Assembly (NCBI RefSeq): GCF_052056485.1
Contig: NZ_CP183948.1
Span: forward strand, 6,138,001-6,202,000
Source of the DNA: Paenibacillus_AQ nitricinens
GTDB lineage: Bacteria > Bacillota > Bacilli > Paenibacillales > Paenibacillaceae
Length of the DNA stretch: 64,000 nt
Direction: 5' to 3'
Positions 35,070 through 42,958 of this stretch are shown here, piece by piece (position 1 is the first letter of the stretch; the number at the start of each line of letters is the position of its first letter). A program made the position numbers and the translations under genes. The notes beneath the pieces are model-generated. The model worked only from the letters and a program-made list of their open reading frames with translations. It did not search any database and had not been told where the DNA came from.

Positions 35070-35362
35070 AAAAAAAGCCCCTGCAGCATAAAGCTGCAGA
35101 GACGTTTAACCGCGGTTCCACTCTGCTTGAACGAATCAAACAGACTGCTGTTGTTACCATCGGCAGAGTTCCTTCGTTCCACTTGGCATCATTAACGGCG
35201 ATGTACCCGGCGCGATCTAACGAACCTTTAGGATCGTTCAACCGTGCAGCTCACAGGCGCATGTTCTGCCCCGGACAAATGAATAACTCCCAGCCCGAAA
35301 GGGTATCCCTTTCTCGGTTATTCTCTCTGGCAATTGCCTTTATGGACGTACTTCTCCTGATC
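35070..35362 (-). promoter_or_regulatory. T-box riboswitch, cysteine-specific
   Basis: The leader ahead of cysE has the T-box sequence GTGGAACCGCGG at 35110-35121 and a terminator CTCTGCAGC/GCTGCAGGGG at 35077-35103 followed by eight T. Stem I has the AAGTA side of the specifier loop and, opposite, AGAACATGCGCC, giving the specifier codon UGC (Cys) at 35259-35261. The bulge UGGA fits the UCCA end of tRNA-Cys. Uncharged tRNA-Cys should promote readthrough into cysE-cysS. Confidence 0.93.
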
Positions 35363-35368
35363 ACAGCT

Positions 35369-35397
35369 ATTATCATATGGTTCTATCTTAGCGTAAA
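35369..35397 (-). promoter_or_regulatory. Probable promoter of the T-box leader
   Basis: TTTACG at 35392-35397, 17 bp, GATAAT at 35369-35374. The -35 element falls within the palindrome that follows gltX. The hexamers are imperfect but the spacing and location fit. Confidence 0.5.
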
Positions 35398-35404
35398 CGC
35401 TAAG
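35387..35404 (-). terminator. Palindrome after gltX (weak terminator or 3' hairpin)
   Basis: CTTAGCG-TTTA-CGCTAAG, a perfect short hairpin 36 nt past the gltX stop. No T-run follows on the minus strand, so termination would be weak. Confidence 0.4.
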
Positions 35405-35440
35405 GGACTGACAAGAGGCTTAATGATAAGTAATACTACC

Positions 35441-36904
35441 TTAAGCTCCTTTAATTTGTGATTTCAAACGTTCGATGACACGGTTTTGGCCGAGCAAAGC
35501 AATCGTTATATTAAGATCACGTCCGTGCGTTTGTCCGGTTAAAGCCACACGTATCGGCATAAAGAGCGCTTTGCCTTTGTGCCCTGTTTCTTTCTGCACT
35601 TCCTTGATCAGTACAGCCATATTACTAGCGCTGAAATCCTGACAAGCTTCAACCTTAGCTAGAAAAGCAGACAAAACTTCAGGCACTTGGCTTTCCGCCA
35701 GAACCTGCGCCGCTTCTGTTTCTAACTCCAGATGGCTGCGGAAGAATAGTTCAGATAGCTCTACGATATCGGAGGCAGAGGTCATCTGCTCTTGATACAG
35801 TGCTACAAGGCTTTCTGCCCATGCCTGCTGCTCATCATTCAGCTCAGCCGGTATTTTTCCCGCTTTTTGCAGATGTGGAATCGCTAATGCCGAGATCCGT
35901 TTAGGATCAGCATGCTTAATATAGTGATTATTTAGATGCGCCAGCTTGTGCTTATCGAATACAGCCGGACTTTTGGACAAACGGTCCGCATCAAAAATAG
36001 AAATAAGTTCTTCTTTACTGAAGATCTCCTCTTCTCCCTCTGGCGACCAGCCCAGTAGAGAAATGAAGTTAACCAAAGCCTCAGGCAAGTAACCCAATTC
36101 ATCATATTGCTCAATAAATGTAATTACAGATTGATCCCGCTTGCTAAGCTTCTTATGGTTGTCACCCACAATCAGTGTCATATGACCAAATATTGGGGGT
36201 TTCCAACCAAGAGCCTCATAGATCATAAGCTGACGTGGTGTGTTGGAAATATGATCTTCCCCACGTAGTACATGGGTGATAGCCATCAAATAATCATCAA
36301 CAGCTACCGCAAAGTTATAGGTCGGAATTCCGTCCTTCTTCACGATAACAAAATCACCCATTTCTTTCGTATCAAAAGAAATAGTACCTTTTACGATATC
36401 ATCGAACGTGTACGTACGATCTTCTGGTACACGGAAGCGAATGCTAGCTACTCGTCCCTCAGCTTCAAAGGCAAGGCGTTGTTCTTCCGTCAAATCACGG
36501 TGTTTGCCGGAATATCGAGGGGTTTCTCCACGTGCAGTCTGTTCTTCACGTTCTGCTTCCAGTTCTTCCTCTGTGCAGTAGCAGCGGTAAGCCAAACCTT
36601 TATCCAGCAAATCCTGCCAATATACACGATATAGGTCAAGACGTTCAGTCTGGCGGTAAGGTCCGTACTCTCCGCCAACATCAACACTCTCATCCCAATC
36701 CATGCCTAGCCATTTCAAATACTTAAGCTGGCTCTCTTCGCCGCCTGCGACATTGCGCTTCACGTCTGTATCTTCAATTCTGATGATGAACTTACCGCCT
36801 TGATTACGGGCGAACAGATAGTTAAACAGCGCCGTTCTGGCGTTACCTATATGTAAATGTCCCGTAGGGCTCGGTGCATAACGCACCCGGACTTGATCCG
36901 TCAT
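35441..36904 (-). CDS. gltX: Glutamyl-tRNA synthetase
   Basis: Charges tRNA-Glu; in Firmicutes lacking GlnRS it also makes Glu-tRNA-Gln for the amidotransferase, which is inferred here. The 487-residue class I enzyme has the HIGH motif in YAPSPTGHLHIGNARTALFN and the KMSKS equivalent KKLSKRDQSV. Ribosome site GGAGGG. It follows ispF by 53 nt, the usual ispD-ispF-gltX order. Confidence 0.97.
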   Translation of the reverse strand: MTDQVRVRYAPSPTGHLHIGNARTALFNYLFARNQGGKFIIRIEDTDVKRNVAGGEESQLKYLKWLGMDWDESVDVGGEYGPYRQTERLDLYRVYWQDLLDKGLAYRCYCTEEELEAEREEQTARGETPRYSGKHRDLTEEQRLAFEAEGRVASIRFRVPEDRTYTFDDIVKGTISFDTKEMGDFVIVKKDGIPTYNFAVAVDDYLMAITHVLRGEDHISNTPRQLMIYEALGWKPPIFGHMTLIVGDNHKKLSKRDQSVITFIEQYDELGYLPEALVNFISLLGWSPEGEEEIFSKEELISIFDADRLSKSPAVFDKHKLAHLNNHYIKHADPKRISALAIPHLQKAGKIPAELNDEQQAWAESLVALYQEQMTSASDIVELSELFFRSHLELETEAAQVLAESQVPEVLSAFLAKVEACQDFSASNMAVLIKEVQKETGHKGKALFMPIRVALTGQTHGRDLNITIALLGQNRVIERLKSQIKGA

Positions 36905-36957
36905 TATATTCCCTCCGCTTCATATGGTTAAAACTTAGATTTGCTACTTAGACCATC

Positions 36958-37446
36958 TCAAGATGATATCACATCTTGGAGTAGACAGACAATAGATTGT
37001 GCGGCAATTCCTTCGCCACGACCGGCAAAACCAAGCTGTTCAGTAGTCGTAGCTTTAACGTTCACCTTGGACGGGTCCGCGTGAAGCGCACGAGCGATAA
37101 TCTCCGTCATTTGTGGAATGTACGGCGCCATCTTTGGTTTTTGGGCAATAATCGTTGAATCGATATTCCCAAGCTTGTACCCTCGCTCTCTAGCAAGTGC
37201 CCACACTTGTTCTAATAATTTCAAGCTATCCGCGTCCTTAAACGCTGGATCTGTGTCCGGAAAATGTCTGCCAATATCACCAAGTCCTAGTGCGCCTAGA
37301 ATCGCGTCACTTACTGCGTGCAGCAGAACATCAGCATCGGAATGTCCTACTAATCCTTTTTCATAAGGAATCGTAACGCCTCCAATAATACAAGGCCTTC
37401 CCTCAACCAGTTGATGTACATCAAATCCTTGTCCTACAGCGATCAT
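36958..37446 (-). CDS. ispF: 2-C-methyl-D-erythritol 2,4-cyclodiphosphate synthase
   Basis: MEP pathway enzyme, 162 residues, forming the cyclic diphosphate from CDP-ME 2-phosphate. Metal ligands lie in GQGFDVHQL (D9, H11) with a third His in GLVGHSDADVLLHA; GDIGRHFPDTDP and TTTEQLGFAGRGEGIA are family signatures. The ATG overlaps the ispD stop by 4 nt, so the two are translationally coupled. Confidence 0.97.
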   Translation of the reverse strand: MIAVGQGFDVHQLVEGRPCIIGGVTIPYEKGLVGHSDADVLLHAVSDAILGALGLGDIGRHFPDTDPAFKDADSLKLLEQVWALARERGYKLGNIDSTIIAQKPKMAPYIPQMTEIIARALHADPSKVNVKATTTEQLGFAGRGEGIAAQSIVCLLQDVISS

Positions 37447-38141
37447 GATTGTCCCTCTCCCCTGTTTCTTTCTGTGAATTCTGCAAAATCCAAATCATCT
37501 GGCGTCGTAATCTTAATATTTCTGTAGCTTCCCTCTACCACAGAAACCGGAATACCAGCACGCTCTGCCAAGCTGGAATCATCAGTACCTAGAAATCCAT
37601 CCCGCTCCGCGGCCGCATAGGCATCCAGCAATTCAGAAAGACGAAAAGTCTGCGGGGTTTGAATCGCCCACAGACTTCGCCGATCCGGCGTAGACAGTAC
37701 TCTACCTTCGTTATCTACCTGTTTGATCGTATCTTTGACGGGTACAGCAAGAACTGAAGCGCCGATCTGCTTCGCTCGCTCGTAACATGCCTCAATTTCA
37801 TTCGGCTGCACAAACGGACGAACACCATCATGTACCATTACCCACTGTGTCGTAAGTTTCAACAATCCTTTATGTACGGAATGCTGACGCTCAGATCCAC
37901 CAGCCACTATAGCCTTAACCTTGTCCAGCTTATAGAGCTGTATCCATTCCCGGCAACGATCAATATCTTCCTTACCGGTTACAAGCACGATTTCGGAAAT
38001 CAAGTCATGCTGCTGAAATACTTCCAGCGTATGAACGATTACTGGTTTACCCTGTAGTAACAGATATTGCTTGCTCTCTACAGTCCCCATTCGCGTTCCT
38101 CTGCCTGCCGCCACAATGACGACGCCCACACTGTTTGACAT
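37443..38141 (-). CDS. ispD: 2-C-methyl-D-erythritol 4-phosphate cytidylyltransferase
   Basis: MEP pathway enzyme that activates methylerythritol phosphate with CTP (232 residues). VVIVAAGRGTRMG with the following SKQYLLLQGKP forms the CTP-binding loop, and VHDGVRPFVQ is the family signature. A promoter lies about 35 nt upstream. It is followed by ispF with a 4-nt overlap. Confidence 0.97.
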   Translation of the reverse strand: MSNSVGVVIVAAGRGTRMGTVESKQYLLLQGKPVIVHTLEVFQQHDLISEIVLVTGKEDIDRCREWIQLYKLDKVKAIVAGGSERQHSVHKGLLKLTTQWVMVHDGVRPFVQPNEIEACYERAKQIGASVLAVPVKDTIKQVDNEGRVLSTPDRRSLWAIQTPQTFRLSELLDAYAAAERDGFLGTDDSSLAERAGIPVSVVEGSYRNIKITTPDDLDFAEFTERNRGEGQS

Positions 38142-38173
38142 TACTCAGGCTCCTGTCTTTCACGTATATTCCC

Positions 38174-38202
38174 ATCATAACGTGTTTGGCGGGCATTTCC
38201 AA
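38174..38202 (-). promoter_or_regulatory. SigmaA promoter of ispD-ispF-gltX
   Basis: TTGGAA at 38197-38202, 17 bp, TATGAT at 38174-38179, between the PIN/TRAM gene and ispD. Confidence 0.6.
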
Positions 38203-38236
38203 CCCATAGGACATTTGCCGTGCACTTTATCTACGC

Positions 38237-39325
38237 CTATTGTGCTTTTTCCAGCAGCTTTGGCTTCGCAAATATCATCCGTCCAGCTGAAGTTTGAAGC
38301 ACACTCGTGACGAGAACCTCCATCGTGGTTCCGATATATTCCCGTCCGCCTTCCACAACGATCATTGTTCCATCGTCTAAATAGGCTACCCCTTGTCCAT
38401 GCTCTTTACCATCCTTAATGACCTGAACTACGATTTCCTCACCAGGCAACACTACGGGCTTCACGGCATTCGCAAGATCATTAATATTCAGGACTGAGAC
38501 TCCCTGTAATTCGCAAACCTTATTCAAGTTGAAGTCATTAGTAACTACTTTACCTCGCAGTACCTTCGCTAACTTCACCAGCTTACTATCCACCTCAGAA
38601 ATTTCTTCAAAATCCCCCTCGTAGATTAACACCTTCACATCGAGCTCTTTTTGGATTTTATTGAGAATATCAAGTCCCCGCCGTCCGCGATTCCGTTTCA
38701 GTAGATCCGAAGAATCTGCGATATGCTGGAGTTCCTCAAGCACAAATTCCGGTATGACAATCGTTCCTTCAATAAATCCGGTTTTGCAAATATCAGCGAT
38801 CCGACCATCAATAATAACGCTTGTATCGAGGATTTTATGTTCCTCCAGCCCACGACCTTCCGGCTCAGCCGCTTGCCCCCAGCGTCCAGTTGTCCAAAGT
38901 GCAGCTAGTTCCTCTTTTTTCTCCAGACCGATCCGCAGCCCCATATATCCAAAAGCTAACGTAACGGGTACCTGCAGCAACTGCCCAGCTTTTCCAAGCC
39001 AAATCATTGCAGGATATAACAGAAGAGATAGCAAAAGCCCCCCTGTAAGCCCAGCTGCACCTGCAGCTAATTCATTCATTGGTATACGCGAACAGTACAG
39101 AACCGCCTCCCGCAGTTTTGAACCTCCCCATTCCGCGCATAAAGACCCCGCAAACAAAAAAATAATGGCACCCAGCACCGTAAACAAAATGCTTCCCTCT
39201 ACAGGTAAACTTTCACTCAGCTTTTCCATCCCCTTAGGGAATCCTCTTTCAAGCGCATGGTATAGCGAAAAACCAGACCAAGCACCACATATTAAAGCAA
39301 AAGACAATATCACTTTTTTCCACAT
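38237..39325 (-). CDS. Membrane-anchored PIN/TRAM-domain protein (YacL family)
   Basis: A 362-residue protein with four likely membrane segments in residues 1-130, then a PIN nuclease-like domain starting HKILDTSVIIDGRIADICKTG (acidic D at 167 and 173) through VVTNDFNLNKVCELQGV, and a C-terminal TRAM domain (GVAYLDDGTMIVVEGGREYIG). Homologues stand at this place in Bacillus; the cellular substrate is not established. It is separated from pssA by a strong terminator. Confidence 0.87.
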   Translation of the reverse strand: MWKKVILSFALICGAWSGFSLYHALERGFPKGMEKLSESLPVEGSILFTVLGAIIFLFAGSLCAEWGGSKLREAVLYCSRIPMNELAAGAAGLTGGLLLSLLLYPAMIWLGKAGQLLQVPVTLAFGYMGLRIGLEKKEELAALWTTGRWGQAAEPEGRGLEEHKILDTSVIIDGRIADICKTGFIEGTIVIPEFVLEELQHIADSSDLLKRNRGRRGLDILNKIQKELDVKVLIYEGDFEEISEVDSKLVKLAKVLRGKVVTNDFNLNKVCELQGVSVLNINDLANAVKPVVLPGEEIVVQVIKDGKEHGQGVAYLDDGTMIVVEGGREYIGTTMEVLVTSVLQTSAGRMIFAKPKLLEKAQ

Positions 39326-39424
39326 AACCTAACGCACCTCCTTTTTATTCATCCTTGAATGATCAATACCTCACCAGTATGTTCCAATTTTCAAGACGAT
39401 AAACTTGGGATAGCGCTGGAATTG

Positions 39425-39462
39425 CAAAAAGGCTTTGCCATCCCCTAAGGACGACAAAGCCT
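39425..39462 (-). terminator. Intrinsic terminator after pssA
   Basis: A stem of about 14 bp (AGGCTTTGTCGTCC with GGATGGCAAAGCCT, two G-T pairs) followed by TTTTT on the minus strand, 42 nt past the pssA stop. Confidence 0.85.
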
Positions 39463-39504
39463 CTAGCTATAATTATATTAGTTCAACCTTACTACAAGAC
39501 TGCT

Positions 39505-40242
39505 TTAACCGTTCTTCGAGTGATACACTTTATCTTCAGAACGTCTTCTACGACGGTGACGGCGTCTGGCTGTCAATCGATCAATGTTTTGTTTAAAACC
39601 ATATAATGCGTAAATCCCAAGTAAGACGAAGATTAGCTTAGCAATTTGTTCAGGGAACACAACAGCAACAGCCACCGCAACAACAATGACTACTGGCGCT
39701 CCGACAACCACTTTTTTAGGTAATCCAACCTTCTTAAAATTAGGATATTTAACAGTGCTGACCATCAAATATGATAAAAGCAATGTAGCCACGATCATAA
39801 ATGGAGCGGAAACATCTTTATTAAAAAGAGCTAATGTGGCAAGTACACCACCAGCAGCAGGAATTGGCAATCCGATGAAATAACCAGGAACTCCTGGATG
39901 AACATTAAAGCGAGCTAGGCGCAATGCACCAAACACCGGGAAAATTGCAGTTACTGTCCAGGCTAATGCAGAATTTAAATCATGCAGGCTTGAAACATAC
40001 ATAATAACAGCAGGTGCTACTCCAAAAGAAACGACATCAGACAAAGAGTCCAGTTCCTTACCAAATTCACTCTCACATTTAAGTGCACGAGCAACTCGGC
40101 CATCTAATCCGTCTAACAGCATAGCAATAATAACCATGATAGCGGCCATGCTAACTTTACCGTCAAAAGCCATCATGATACCAAACATTCCGAGCATCAA
40201 GTTACCTATGGTAAAAAGACTCGGAATTGATTTTTGTATCAT
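39505..40242 (-). CDS. pssA: CDP-diacylglycerol-serine O-phosphatidyltransferase
   Basis: Membrane enzyme making phosphatidylserine from CDP-diacylglycerol and serine. The CDP-alcohol phosphatidyltransferase motif is complete: DGLDGRVAR, then eight residues, GKELDSLSD with the metal-binding aspartates (residues about 45-70). Several hydrophobic segments follow, and the 245-residue protein ends in a highly basic tail with ARRRHRRRRR. It has its own promoter inside the end of disA. This gene does not occur here in the Bacillus subtilis order. Confidence 0.92.
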   Translation of the reverse strand: MIQKSIPSLFTIGNLMLGMFGIMMAFDGKVSMAAIMVIIAMLLDGLDGRVARALKCESEFGKELDSLSDVVSFGVAPAVIMYVSSLHDLNSALAWTVTAIFPVFGALRLARFNVHPGVPGYFIGLPIPAAGGVLATLALFNKDVSAPFMIVATLLLSYLMVSTVKYPNFKKVGLPKKVVVGAPVVIVVAVAVAVVFPEQIAKLIFVLLGIYALYGFKQNIDRLTARRRHRRRRRSEDKVYHSKNG

Positions 40243-40294
40243 TTCTTCACCTCAATTTTCTCACATTGGCCTTAAACAGCTCCAATATTACGTG

Positions 40295-40323
40295 ATTGTA
40301 TGTTATTTACATTTGCCTGTCAA
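40295..40323 (-). promoter_or_regulatory. SigmaA promoter of pssA
   Basis: Consensus TTGACA at 40318-40323, 17 bp, TACAAT at 40295-40300. The -35 element lies inside the last codons of disA. Confidence 0.75.
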
Positions 40324-41383
40324 TAAGAACTTGCTTCTGTAAACGTTTGAGCCCATCCTGAATATTACGAGCCCGCACCTCCCCAATTCCGTCCACTTCA
40401 TCCAGTTCAGCTATGCTTGCAGACATCAAATTAGGCAGCATTTCAAACCGCTCCACCAGATTATGAATGATCACATTTGGAAGCCGCGGAATCTTATTAA
40501 GCAGGCGATATCCACGTGGAGTAACCACCTCTTCAGAAGAAATTGCCGTAGAAGAGTAGCCCAACAATCGAGCAATATGGTTGTCATCCATTAGGTCATC
40601 ATCACTAATACGTTTGAGACCGGCAATAATTTCACGAATTTTATCTTCTTGCTCTTCCTTAGCATAGTCTCTGTATAGGAGCCATGCTTCTTCCTCTGTA
40701 TTTCCAACCAGTTCTTCCATCTGCATGCTGATTAAGCGCCCTTCGTTGCCTAGTTCATTTATATATCGTTTAATCTCCATTTTTATGCGCAAAACCATCT
40801 CTACCCGCTGAATCACTCCGACCACTTCGGCCACGGTTACGATTCCCTCATACTCCGAAGCAGACAAATTCGTCAGTCCTTGTGTAAGAACCGCTTTGTA
40901 CTTTTCGAGAGTCTGAATCGCTTGATTAGCTTTAGCCAAAATAGCTCCGATTTCTTTTAACGCATACCGAATGGAACCTTGATACAGGGTAATGATATTG
41001 CGGCGCTGTGAAATAGAAACCACCAGTTTACCTGTTTGCTTCGCTACGCGCTCGGCGGTCCGGTGACGAATGCCTGTCTCGATGGAAGAGATGGACGAAT
41101 CCGGAATTAGCTGTGTATTTGCATACAAAATGCGTTTCAAATCCTCACTAAGAATAATGGCACCGTCCATTTTGGCAAGCTCATATAAATAATTGGGCGA
41201 AAAATCGCAGTTAATGGAGAATCCCCCATCCACTACCTCCATCACCTCAGGACTATATCCAACGACGATTAGTGCTCCCGTCTTAGCGCGCAGCACATTC
41301 TCAAGACCTTCCCGAAAGGGTGTCCCCGGTGCCGCCAGTCTGAGCAGATCATTCATATTCTCTAATTGGTTATATTCTTTCAT
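40307..41383 (-). CDS. disA: DNA-integrity scanning diadenylate cyclase DisA
   Basis: Synthesises c-di-AMP and scans DNA for branched structures. The 358-residue protein has the DAC domain with DGA at 73-75 (KMDGAIILSED) and RHR at 106-108 (GIRHRTAERVAK), a helical spine, and a C-terminal helix-hairpin-helix (VDGIGEVRARNIQDGLKRL) for DNA binding. It starts 14 nt after the radA stop; RadA modulates DisA in Bacillus, so the pairing is functional. Confidence 0.97.
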   Translation of the reverse strand: MKEYNQLENMNDLLRLAAPGTPFREGLENVLRAKTGALIVVGYSPEVMEVVDGGFSINCDFSPNYLYELAKMDGAIILSEDLKRILYANTQLIPDSSISSIETGIRHRTAERVAKQTGKLVVSISQRRNIITLYQGSIRYALKEIGAILAKANQAIQTLEKYKAVLTQGLTNLSASEYEGIVTVAEVVGVIQRVEMVLRIKMEIKRYINELGNEGRLISMQMEELVGNTEEEAWLLYRDYAKEEQEDKIREIIAGLKRISDDDLMDDNHIARLLGYSSTAISSEEVVTPRGYRLLNKIPRLPNVIIHNLVERFEMLPNLMSASIAELDEVDGIGEVRARNIQDGLKRLQKQVLIDRQM

Positions 41384-41397
41384 AATCCCTGTGCCCC

Positions 41398-42765
41398 CTA
41401 ATCTAACGCGACCGATAGTGCATCTGCTACGGTACTGACGCCAATAATCTGGATATCTTGCGGGTGCTTCCAGCCTTTCAAACTTTTCTCTGGCATGATC
41501 ACCCGCCGGAAGCCTAGCTTCGCGGCCTCCTTCACACGCATTTCCGCGCGCGAAACACCTCTTACTTCACCTGTAAGTCCTACTTCACCGAAGAAAACAT
41601 CGTAAGGTTTTGTTGAAATATCACGAAAGCTGGAAGCGATACTAATAGCTACTGCTAAATCAATCGCCGGTTCATCCAGCTTTACTCCTCCAGCTACATT
41701 AAGGTAAGCATCCTGATTTTGCAGGAACATACCCATCCGCTTCTCCAGTACAGCGATAATGAGTGCCATCCGCTGGTGATCCATACCTGTGCACATCCGG
41801 CGAGGGGAGGGGAAATGAGTGGCAGCGACAAGAGCCTGAAGCTCAACAAGCACTGGTCTAGTCCCTTCCATACTGGCCACAACTGTAGATCCGGCTACGC
41901 CGAGTGGACGCTCCGACAAAAAGAGCTCTGATGGATTTTCTACTTCGGTTAGACCCACTTCACCCATTTCGAAAATGCCGATTTCATTCGTTGAACCGAA
42001 GCGGTTCTTTACAGCCCGCAGGAGTCTATACGTATGATGCCGCTCTCCCTCAAAATACAGCACACAATCCACCATATGTTCAAGCATCCGTGGGCCTGCA
42101 ATAGCGCCTTCCTTAGTGACATGCCCAACGAGAACTGTAGCAATTCCCCGAATCTTAGCGATACGCATAAATCTTGTCGTACATTCCCGAACCTGGGTCA
42201 CACTGCCTGGCGCACTAGTTACTTCTGGCATAAATACAGTCTGAATCGAATCGATAACAAGAAATTGCGGCTGAATTTGTTCAATCGCTTCTTCTATGCT
42301 TTCCATATTCGTCTCACATAGTACATATAGCTCAGCTGACAACGCCCCGAGGCGATCCGCACGCAGCTTAGTTTGCCTTACCGATTCTTCGCCCGAAATG
42401 TACAGTACTCGCAATCCCTGAGTTGTCAGAGCATGCGACGTCTGTAACAAGAGCGTAGATTTACCGATTCCTGGGTCTCCCCCTACTAGTACCAGCGATC
42501 CTGGCACGATCCCCCCACCGAGAACACGGTTAAGCTCACCTATACCTGTCAGTATGCGCGGTTCCTTGTCACTTTCTATACTTATGATCGATTGTGCCTT
42601 TTCTTTACTATGAAAAATAGGGGCATTCATTCCCTGTGTTTTGACTACGCTTTCTGTTTCCTCCACCATGGAGTTCCAAGCTTGGCACCCGGGACATTTT
42701 CCGAACCATTTTGGTGATTCGTATCCACAGTCGGTGCAGAAAAATTTAGTTTTTGGTTTAGCCAT
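41398..42765 (-). CDS. radA: DNA repair protein RadA (Sms)
   Basis: Hexameric DNA-branch-migration helicase for recombination. The 455-residue protein has the zinc finger C10, C13, C24, C27, Walker A GGDPGIGKST at about 95-104, the RadA-specific KNRFGSTNEIG motif, and a Lon-like C-terminal domain (GEVGLTGEVRGVSRAEMRVKE, key residues G, L, G, E, R, R). Ribosome site AAGGAG. Cotranscribed with disA and separated from clpC by a terminator. Confidence 0.97.
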   Translation of the reverse strand: MAKPKTKFFCTDCGYESPKWFGKCPGCQAWNSMVEETESVVKTQGMNAPIFHSKEKAQSIISIESDKEPRILTGIGELNRVLGGGIVPGSLVLVGGDPGIGKSTLLLQTSHALTTQGLRVLYISGEESVRQTKLRADRLGALSAELYVLCETNMESIEEAIEQIQPQFLVIDSIQTVFMPEVTSAPGSVTQVRECTTRFMRIAKIRGIATVLVGHVTKEGAIAGPRMLEHMVDCVLYFEGERHHTYRLLRAVKNRFGSTNEIGIFEMGEVGLTEVENPSELFLSERPLGVAGSTVVASMEGTRPVLVELQALVAATHFPSPRRMCTGMDHQRMALIIAVLEKRMGMFLQNQDAYLNVAGGVKLDEPAIDLAVAISIASSFRDISTKPYDVFFGEVGLTGEVRGVSRAEMRVKEAAKLGFRRVIMPEKSLKGWKHPQDIQIIGVSTVADALSVALD

Positions 42766-42904
42766 TTGTTCTCCTTACGGTTCCGAACTTTTAAATTGCG
42801 GATATTTTCTTCTAATGAAAGTTTACCATTTCTGCCCCTTTAACGAAAGGTCATTCGGAATTTGTACTAAATGTATATTTTTAAGTGATAAATTTATATT
42901 AAAA

Positions 42905-42942
42905 AAGCTTCCGCCCCTCTATAAACTGAGGAGCGGAAGCTT
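42905..42942 (-). terminator. Intrinsic terminator after clpC
   Basis: AAGCTTCCGC with CCTC on one arm and GAGG with GCGGAAGCTT on the other, with T-runs on both sides; on the minus strand TTTTTT follows. It lies 17 nt past the clpC stop and could act in both directions, though only clpC needs it. Confidence 0.93.
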
Positions 42943-42958
42943 TTTTTATTCCATTTTT

